Positions 56,585 to 64,000 of a stretch of 64,000 nt of DNA are shown here, in pieces (the first letter of the stretch is position 1; each line of letters starts with the position of its first letter). Below the pieces are notes generated by a model, which worked only from the letters and a program-made list of their open reading frames with translations, was not told where the DNA came from and did not search any database. This DNA is from Humibacillus sp. DSM 29435. GTDB taxonomy: Bacteria; Actinomycetota; Actinomycetes; Actinomycetales; Dermatophilaceae. A program made the translations under genes and the position numbers. The stretch spans positions 248,001 through 312,000 of the forward strand of contig NZ_MAST01000001.1 in NCBI RefSeq assembly GCF_001758225.1, read 5' to 3'.

Positions 56585-56749
56585 GTCTTCCCCTTCGTGT
56601 GTGCCCTGTGATGGCTTCCCGGTCGTCGCGATGACGACCGGCCCTGCCCACATCAGGCTGCTGCTGACAGAATCTCCCGCGACAGTGTGGCAGCATGCCC
56701 CGGCCGTTGGCGAACGTGCCGGCCCGAGACCAAGGAGGGAGGTGGCCCG

Positions 56750-58189
56750 ATGAAGCGTGCCTGGGCCGCTCTCGCTGCCGTCGGGGTGCTCGTCGCCGGG
56801 TACGCCGCTCTCGACGCCGCCGACCTCGCCCCTGGACTGCTGACGACGGCCCCAGCCCCGCCACCCCCACCCACCGAGACCCCCGGAACCCGCACCCTGC
56901 CGCTCGTTCCCCAGCCCACCCCGACCACCTCGGCCGGGATGCCGCTGCCCCCGCTCAGCGGTGCCTCCGCAGCACCCGACGTGGCCGGCATCCGGGGCAG
57001 GCTCGGGCCGGTGACGGCGCTGCCCGCCCTGTCCGACTCCTCCCTGGTGGTGCGCGACGGCCAGACCGGTGACGTGCTCTACGACCGCGACGGTGACCTG
57101 CTGCGCACCCCCGCGTCGACCACGAAGCTGCTCTCCGCAGCCTCCATCGGGCAGACCTTCGCGCCGGGCGCCACGCTGCGCACCCGCGTCGTGGCCGGGG
57201 TCGGCCCGAGCGAGATCGTGCTCGTGGCCGGCGGAGACTCGCTGCTTGCTCCCGGCAAGGGCGACCCCAACGCTGTGGCCGGCCGGGCCGGGCTGGCCGA
57301 CCTCGCCGGGCAGGTGGCGAAGAGCCTCAAAGCCAAGGCGCTGACGTCGGTGACCCTCTCGGTCGACACCACCTATGCCGCCGGGCCGCCCGTGGCCCCG
57401 ACCTGGGGAGCCGGCTTCCGTCCGCTCGGCATCACCGCCGCCGTCGCGATGCTGGGCCGCTCCGACCAGCGAGAGACGGCCGGCAAGGCGTCGCCCGCCG
57501 ACCCGGTCGCATCGACTCGCGACCTGTTCGCGAAGCGACTGCGCGAACGCGGCCTCCAGGTCACAGTGTCGACGAAACCCGCAAAGCCTCGGGTCGAGAC
57601 CGACGGCGCCTACGGCAGCGTCGAGTCGGCGCCCGTGCGCGACCAGCTCGCCCTGGCCATCACCGACTCCGACAACGCGTTGACCGAGATCCTGGCCCGG
57701 CAGGCGGCGTTCCGCTCGGGCATCGACACCGACGCCGCCGACGGGTTCGCCCGCACCGGAGCGTGGGTGGTCTCGAAGGTGGGCTCGCTCGGTCTCGCGA
57801 CGAAGGGCATCGTGCTGCGAGACGGCAGTGGTCTCTCCCGCGAGAACCGGGTCACCGCCAACCTGCTCACCGAGCTGCTCGTGCTCGGCTACGACGGCCG
57901 GCACGCGGTGCTGCGCGCCGCCCTCGACGGCCTCCCGATCGCCGGCCTCACCGGCACGCTCGCCGACCGCTTCGACGGTGGCGCCACCCGCCCCGCGGCC
58001 GGCCGGGCCCGGGCCAAGACGGGCACCCTGACCGGCGTCAGTGCGCTCGCCGGCAGTGTCGTCGACGACGACGGACGGCTGCTCGTGTACTCGGGCCTGG
58101 TCGCCGGGGCGGGAACCAACGAGGCCCGGGCAGCGTTGGACCGTTTCGTAGCCGTGATCGCCTCGTGCGGATGCCGCGCAGTCCCCTGA
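56750..58189 (+). CDS. dacB: D-alanyl-D-alanine carboxypeptidase/endopeptidase (PBP4 type)
   Basis: 479-residue exported class C penicillin-binding protein that trims or cleaves peptidoglycan cross-links. An N-terminal signal anchor ([17 protein letters not shown]) and a Pro/Thr-rich linker lead to the catalytic domain. The active-site motifs are SxxK at Ser123-Lys126 (STTK), SxN at 307-309 (SDN) and KTG from Lys423. The region between the first two motifs is the extra-domain insertion of PBP4. The ATG follows GGGAGGTGG. The operon continues with the DUF2342 protease and tilS. Confidence 0.95.
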   Translation: MKRAWAALAAVGVLVAGYAALDAADLAPGLLTTAPAPPPPPTETPGTRTLPLVPQPTPTTSAGMPLPPLSGASAAPDVAGIRGRLGPVTALPALSDSSLVVRDGQTGDVLYDRDGDLLRTPASTTKLLSAASIGQTFAPGATLRTRVVAGVGPSEIVLVAGGDSLLAPGKGDPNAVAGRAGLADLAGQVAKSLKAKALTSVTLSVDTTYAAGPPVAPTWGAGFRPLGITAAVAMLGRSDQRETAGKASPADPVASTRDLFAKRLRERGLQVTVSTKPAKPRVETDGAYGSVESAPVRDQLALAITDSDNALTEILARQAAFRSGIDTDAADGFARTGAWVVSKVGSLGLATKGIVLRDGSGLSRENRVTANLLTELLVLGYDGRHAVLRAALDGLPIAGLTGTLADRFDGGATRPAAGRARAKTGTLTGVSALAGSVVDDDGRLLVYSGLVAGAGTNEARAALDRFVAVIASCGCRAVP

Positions 58190-58299
58190 GGGTGCAACGG
58201 CGCGGGGAGCACGACCGCTGGGTATGAAAGCGTGGAGACCGTGACGTCCCGAATCCTCGGCTCGTCGAGCGGGTGTGATGCACGACCAAAGGGGCTGGC

Positions 58300-59427
58300 A
58301 TGACCGAGACGACCGTCGCGAACGATCCATCCGCGGGGCGGTCGCACGGGGCGGAGCGGGGCAGCACGGTAGCCGTTGGCGCGTCCCGGTCGGCCTACGT
58401 CGACTACGCCTTCGCGAAGAAGACCGGCCGCACCCTCGTCAAGGCCGGTCCTGCGGTGACGAGCGCCGAGGCGAACGACATCGTCGCCGACCTGCGCGCG
58501 GCCGCGGCCGAGGCCACCGCCCCGGTGGCCGAGACGAGCGACCTGCACGCACCGGACGGGGCTCCGGCCGCGCTCGTGGTCGACCGCCCGGGCTGGATCA
58601 GTGCGAACGTCGACTCCTTCCGGGCGCTGCTCGACCCGGTCGTCGACAAGCTGGCCGCCACGGGCAAGTCGTCACCTAGCCCGGCAGCGGCCGCGATCGG
58701 CGGCAAGGTCACCGGGGCCGAGATGGGTGGCCTGCTCGCGTTCTTGTCGAGCAAGGTGCTCGGCCAGTACGACCTCGCGCCCGGAGGCACCCCGCGACTG
58801 TTGCTCGTCGCGCCCAACATCGTCGCCACCGAGCGCAAGCTGCAGGTCGACCCGCACGACTTCCGGCGCTGGGTCGCGATGCACGAGGAGACCCACCGAC
58901 TCCAGTTCACCGCCGTGCCGTGGCTGCGTGACCACCTGGTCAACGAGTCGCAGGGGCTCGCGGTCGACCTCGCCCCGACACCCGAAGACCTGACCAAGCG
59001 TTTCGAGCACCTGACCCGCAACATCTCCGACGTGTTCAGCTCTGGTGAAGGGATCGCCCAGCTGTTCGCCACCCCGGAGCAGAAGGCCCGGATCGCCCGG
59101 CTCACGGCCGTCATGTCGCTGCTCGAGGGCCACGCCGACGTCGTGATGGACGACGTGGGCCCCAGGGTCATTCCCTCCGTCGCCGAGATCCGCCGCAAGT
59201 TCGACCAGCGGCGCACCGGTGCGGTCGGGATCGACCGCATCCTGCGCCGTCTCCTCGGTCTCGAGGCCAAGATGCGTCAGTACCGCGACGGTGCCGCCTT
59301 CGTGCGGGCCGTCACCGACCGGGTCGGCCGCGACGGCTTCAACGCCGTGTGGCACTCGGCCGAGTCGTTGCCCCAGCCCGCCGAGATCCTCGACCCTGCC
59401 GCGTGGGTGCGGCGGGTGCACGGATGA
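58300..59427 (+). CDS. DUF2342 family zinc-dependent metalloprotease
   Basis: 375-residue putative metalloprotease of the actinobacterial DUF2342 family. The zinc motif HEETH is at residues 195-199, within [37 protein letters not shown] further on supplies a likely third ligand. Family members lie next to dacB and tilS throughout actinobacteria and have been called F420-biosynthesis-associated, but the biochemical role is not known. No signal peptide is seen, so a cytosolic role is likely. The stop overlaps tilS by four bases. Confidence 0.93.
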   Translation: MTETTVANDPSAGRSHGAERGSTVAVGASRSAYVDYAFAKKTGRTLVKAGPAVTSAEANDIVADLRAAAAEATAPVAETSDLHAPDGAPAALVVDRPGWISANVDSFRALLDPVVDKLAATGKSSPSPAAAAIGGKVTGAEMGGLLAFLSSKVLGQYDLAPGGTPRLLLVAPNIVATERKLQVDPHDFRRWVAMHEETHRLQFTAVPWLRDHLVNESQGLAVDLAPTPEDLTKRFEHLTRNISDVFSSGEGIAQLFATPEQKARIARLTAVMSLLEGHADVVMDDVGPRVIPSVAEIRRKFDQRRTGAVGIDRILRRLLGLEAKMRQYRDGAAFVRAVTDRVGRDGFNAVWHSAESLPQPAEILDPAAWVRRVHG

Positions 59428-60440
59428 AGGGCGGGCCTGAGATGGCTGGTCCTGACCCGGCCGTGGCCGCCACCCGCCTCGCGGTGCGTGAGCACTTCGC
59501 CGACGTTCCCGAGGGAGCCCTGCTGCTCGTCGCCTGCTCCGGCGGCACCGACTCCATCGCGCTGGCGGCGGCGCTCGCCTTCGAGGCCCCCCGCGCCGGT
59601 CTGCGCTGCGGGGCCGTGGTCGTCGACCACGGCCTCCAACCGGGGTCTGACGACGTGGCCGACGAGGCCGCCACGCTCTGCCGCGAGATGGGCCTGACGC
59701 CCGTGGAGGTGGTCACGGCGCAGGTGCGAACCACGGGTTCGGGGCTCGAGGCCGATGCCCGCACGGCCCGCTACGCCGCCATCAACGCTGCCGCCGACCG
59801 GCTCGGGGCCGCGCTCGTGCTCGTCGGTCACACGCGCGACGACCAGGCCGAGCAGGTGCTGCTCGGGCTCGCGCGCGGCTCGGGGGCGCGCTCGCTCTCC
59901 GGGATGCCGGTGCGCCGCGACCGGTTCGTTCGGCCGCTGCTGGCCCTGCCTAGGGCCACGACCCTGGCGGCGTGTGCGGCCTACGGCATCGAGCCGTGGG
60001 AGGACCCCCACAACAGCGACGACTCGTTCCGGCGGGTTCGGGCGCGTCGGCTGCTCGCGACCCTCGAGGCCGACCTCGGCCCCGGCTTCGGAGCGGCGCT
60101 CGCCCGCAGCGCCGACCTGCTGCGCGAAGACGCCGACTACCTCGAGACCCTCGCCGTCAGGGCGCGAGCCGACCTTCCCGACGCCGATGGCCACCCGGGG
60201 GTCGACCTCGACGCGCTGGCCGCCCTGCCGCGGGCCATCCGCACCCGCGTGTGGCGTCTGCTCGCCGCCGAGGCCGGTGCCCCGCTCGCCGATGTGAGCG
60301 CGGCCCACGTCGAGTCGCTCGATGCCCTGCTCACCTCGTGGCACGGTCAGGGGCCGCTGCACGTGCCCGGTGGCATCGCCGTCGCGCGCGACCGGGGCAC
60401 GATCCGGTTCACGCCGTTGCGCGACCCGGCGAACGCCTGA
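59424..60440 (+). CDS. tilS: tRNA(Ile)-lysidine synthase
   Basis: 338-residue N-type ATP pyrophosphatase that converts C34 to lysidine in tRNA-Ile(CAU), allowing it to read AUA. The PP-loop SGGTDS is at residues 39-44, VVVDHGLQPGS and GHTRDDQAEQVLLGL follow, and EDPHNSDDSFRRVRAR gives the C-terminal catalytic part of the N domain. The usual TilS C-terminal domain is short here, as in other actinobacteria. The ATG overlaps the preceding stop; an internal ATG six codons later is possible. A hairpin follows. Confidence 0.96.
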   Translation: MKGGPEMAGPDPAVAATRLAVREHFADVPEGALLLVACSGGTDSIALAAALAFEAPRAGLRCGAVVVDHGLQPGSDDVADEAATLCREMGLTPVEVVTAQVRTTGSGLEADARTARYAAINAAADRLGAALVLVGHTRDDQAEQVLLGLARGSGARSLSGMPVRRDRFVRPLLALPRATTLAACAAYGIEPWEDPHNSDDSFRRVRARRLLATLEADLGPGFGAALARSADLLREDADYLETLAVRARADLPDADGHPGVDLDALAALPRAIRTRVWRLLAAEAGAPLADVSAAHVESLDALLTSWHGQGPLHVPGGIAVARDRGTIRFTPLRDPANA

Positions 60441-60455
60441 ACCCGACTGACCCGG

Positions 60456-60487
60456 TAGGCCGCTTCCGGCATCCGGCAGCCGGCCTA
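60456..60487 (+). terminator. Hairpin after tilS
   Basis: TAGGCCG pairs with CGGCCTA around an 18-base loop, 15 bases after the tilS stop. It suggests that hpt has its own promoter in the 265-base gap. Confidence 0.5.
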
Positions 60488-60490
60488 GCA

Positions 60491-60538
60491 GGTCGCAAAC
60501 CGGGTCGCCAACCGCGTCGCCAACCGGGTCGCAAACCG
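60491..60538. repeat. Four 12-bp tandem repeats
   Basis: GGTCGCAAACCG, GGTCGCCAACCG, CGTCGCCAACCG and GGTCGCAAACCG lie head to tail just after the tilS hairpin. The region 60540-60705 holds the hpt upstream sequence and nothing else recognised. Confidence 0.8.
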
Positions 60539-60705
60539 AGTACGTGACCCAGCCAAGGGTGCGGCCTGAGGGATCTCAGGCCCCGCGTGGCGGGCGAGGC
60601 TGCAGCACGCTCTGACACCACCGCCTGACGAGCCGACGGCGGGTGGGGTTGAATGGTCACGCCCACTGCCTGTCCCGCACCACCTGCCCAGCCAAGGAGT
60701 CGTTC

Positions 60706-61257
60706 GTGGACCACGAGCACATGGGAGACGACCTCGCAAAGGTTCTGCTCACCGAGGAGCAGATCCAGGCCCGGCTCGGTGAGCTGGCGGTCGACATCTG
60801 GCGCGACTACGAAGGCAAGGACGTACTGCTCGTCGGCGTGCTCAAGGGCGCCGTCGTGGTGATGGCCGACCTCATGCGGGCCCTTCCCGGCACCGTGCCG
60901 ATGGACTGGATGGCGGTCAGCTCGTACGGCTCCGGCACGAAGAGCTCAGGGGTCGTGCGCATCCTGAAGGACCTCGACGCCGACATCACCGGAAAGCACG
61001 TGCTGATCGTCGAGGACATCATCGACTCGGGGCTGACCCTGTCGTGGATCAAGGCGAACCTCGAGTCGCGCAACCCGGCCTCGGTCGAGATCTGCACGCT
61101 GCTGCGCAAACCCGACGTCGTCAAGGTCGACATCCCGGTGAGGTACGTCGGCTTCGACATCCCCAACGAGTTCGTTGTGGGCTACGGCCTCGACTACGCC
61201 GAGAAGTACCGCAACCTGCGCTGCGTCGGCACCCTCGCCCCCCACGTGTACGAGTGA
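60706..61257 (+). CDS. hpt: Hypoxanthine phosphoribosyltransferase
   Basis: 183-residue purine salvage enzyme, converting hypoxanthine or guanine and PRPP to IMP or GMP. The PRPP motif VEDIIDSGL is at residues 102-110, [15 protein letters not shown] and [13 protein letters not shown] are the other conserved loops, and [21 protein letters not shown] closes the family pattern. GTG at 60706 has GGAG seven bases upstream; longer upstream reading lacks a ribosome site. The gene is 19 bases before the DUF1028 gene, so they may share a transcript. Confidence 0.96.
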   Translation: MDHEHMGDDLAKVLLTEEQIQARLGELAVDIWRDYEGKDVLLVGVLKGAVVVMADLMRALPGTVPMDWMAVSSYGSGTKSSGVVRILKDLDADITGKHVLIVEDIIDSGLTLSWIKANLESRNPASVEICTLLRKPDVVKVDIPVRYVGFDIPNEFVVGYGLDYAEKYRNLRCVGTLAPHVYE

Positions 61258-61276
61258 GACGACAGGCGGCCTCGTC

Positions 61277-62101
61277 ATGACCTTCTCGATCGTGGCCCGC
61301 CAGGGCGAGGCCTACGGTGTCGCCGTCGCCAGCAAGTTCCTCGCCGTCGGCGCGGTCGTGCCCGCGGCGGTCAACGGGGTCGGAGCGGTGGCGACCCAGG
61401 CCTCCGCTCGCGTCGCCTACCTCGACGAGCTGATCGGGGCGCTGCGCTCAGGCGAGGCCGCCGACGACGCGCTCGCGGTGGCCACCGTCGCCGACGACGA
61501 GAGCGCGACGCGTCAGGTCGGGGTGGTCGGGCAGAGCAGCGCCGCGACCTTCACGGGCGCCGACTGCCTCTCCTGGGCGGGCGGCACCGCGCACGACGAG
61601 GGCGAGAGCGCCTACGCCATCCAGGGCAACATCCTCACCGGGCCCGAGGTGGTGGCGGCGATGGAGTCGGCCTGGCGCGCGTCGGCCGGTCGACCGTTCG
61701 CGCAGCGGCTCCTCGCGGCGCTGGTGGCCGGCGACGACGCCGGCGGCGACTCGCGCGGGCGTCAGAGTGCGGCGATGTATGCCGTGGAGCCCGGTGCGGG
61801 CTACGACGCCTGCGGTGTGCTGGCCGACCTGCGCGTCGACGACCACGGCGACCCGGTGGGTGAGCTGACCCGGCTGCTCTCCGAATGGGAGATGTACTTC
61901 GGCCGGCCCGAGAACGTGCAGCCGCTTCACGCTGATCTCGCCGAGGAGGTTCGCGGCCTGCTCGCCGATGCGGGCTACGTGGCCGACGACCTGCCGGTCG
62001 CCCTGGCCGACTGGGCCGGGCACGTCAACTACGAGACCCGGCTGAGCCCCGACGGCATCGACTCCCGCGTGCTCGAGGCTCTGCGCGCCACCCGAGCCTG
62101 A
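61277..62101 (+). CDS. DUF1028 family Ntn-hydrolase-like protein
   Basis: 274-residue protein of the DUF1028 family, which has the fold and N-terminal Thr/Ser of Ntn hydrolases. MTFSIVARQGEAYGVAVASKFLAVG places a possible nucleophile at Thr2 after methionine removal. YAIQGNILTGPEVV and PFAQRLLAALVAGDDAGGDSRGRQSAAMYAVE are typical blocks. The C-terminal part has a peptidoglycan-binding-like helical region in some relatives. The substrate is unknown. It lies between hpt and ftsH, which are adjacent in many actinobacteria, so it may be a lineage-specific insertion. Confidence 0.87.
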   Translation: MTFSIVARQGEAYGVAVASKFLAVGAVVPAAVNGVGAVATQASARVAYLDELIGALRSGEAADDALAVATVADDESATRQVGVVGQSSAATFTGADCLSWAGGTAHDEGESAYAIQGNILTGPEVVAAMESAWRASAGRPFAQRLLAALVAGDDAGGDSRGRQSAAMYAVEPGAGYDACGVLADLRVDDHGDPVGELTRLLSEWEMYFGRPENVQPLHADLAEEVRGLLADAGYVADDLPVALADWAGHVNYETRLSPDGIDSRVLEALRATRA

Positions 62102-62252
62102 CCCGGCCCGAAGCTGAGCGAACCTGATGAACCGGGTTCAGCCGGCCTGGCTGGTCGTGGTGATGTGGCACGAGTTCGTCACGACGAGCACGAATGCGGA
62201 ACACTGGTGACAGGCCGGACGTTGTGCCGGTGGATCAACTCATCTGACGAGC

Positions 62253-62284
62253 AGGAGGACCGGGGCCAACGGCCCCGCAGGTAC
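62253..62284 (+). promoter_or_regulatory. Shine-Dalgarno with hairpin before ftsH
   Basis: AGGAGG lies at 62253-62258, 26 bases before the ATG. Between them GGGGCC-AAC-GGCCCC (62262-62276) can form a hairpin; folding it would bring the Shine-Dalgarno sequence to a normal distance of about 11 bases. The AGG closest to the ATG is weak, so the hairpin may help set the start. Confidence 0.5.

Positions 62285-64000
<1,716 letters not shown>

Noticed and set aside
56585-58330. N-terminal extension of ppa to 754 residues
   Set aside because: It runs antisense over dacB; the pyrophosphatase family starts at the GTG at 56584.

Overview
The window is high-GC actinobacterial chromosome with tightly packed genes, frequent 4-8 base ATGA-type overlaps and GTG starts. 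Gene content (Lsr2, CtpE-like P-type ATPase, SigK/RskA, F420-type LLM oxidoreductase, PIG-L deacetylase, monomeric isocitrate dehydrogenase) and the order ppa < > dacB - zinc protease - tilS - hpt - ... - ftsH fit Micrococcales, most likely an Intrasporangiaceae-like organism. The genus cannot be fixed from sequence alone. No prophage, insertion sequence, plasmid origin or CRISPR array was recognised.

Left part (1-35.6 kb). A partial extradiol dioxygenase and a palindromic repeat cluster precede topA. A 13-unit, 51-bp tandem array separates topA from lsr2. Then come acetyltransferase, PIG-L deacetylase and SCP2 genes, icd (minus), an amino-acid ABC importer operon ending in a D-amino-acid-oxidase-like flavoprotein, a DUF3626 gene, an ECF41-type sigma factor divergent from a glyoxalase-fold gene, arginine deiminase, a serine hydrolase, a pRiA4b ORF-3-like protein, hemerythrin, and a divergent MMPL exporter/MarR pair. 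A minus-strand cell-surface operon at 25.0-28.9 kb encodes a fasciclin protein, a DUF4397 protein, a class F sortase, a SigK-like sigma factor and its RskA-like anti-sigma factor. Two amine-oxidase-like flavoproteins, a TspO-like membrane protein, dimethylargininase, a TipA-like MerR regulator and asd follow.

Middle (35.6-53.3 kb). tmk and holB, often close to topA in actinobacteria, lie about 33 kb away from it. They are followed by two overlapping tripeptidyl-aminopeptidase-like hydrolases, a NarL-type two-component system, tRNA-Thr(CGT) with a strong terminator, a secreted triple-repeat protein, an MFS transporter, a CtpE-like P-type ATPase, a second 51-bp-period array, an ACT-domain malic enzyme and another MFS transporter.

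Right part (53.3-64 kb). A 30-bp stem-loop separates convergent MFS genes. A MarR-MFS operon has a perfect palindrome over the regulator's start codon. The LLM oxidoreductase, ppa and the housekeeping run dacB, DUF2342 protease, tilS, hpt, DUF1028 and ftsH (cut by the edge) complete the window.

The least explained signals are repetitive DNA. Three intergenic arrays have a period close to 51 bp, and two of them share a 16-nt core in opposite orientation. A palindromic 20-nt family occurs at two loci, and the word GGATGCCG/CGGCATCC is strongly over-represented. The fasciclin-sortase-SigK operon is the best candidate for a discrete functional system; it carries a non-canonical SDTG sorting-like tail and an 11-base homopolymer inside the sortase gene.
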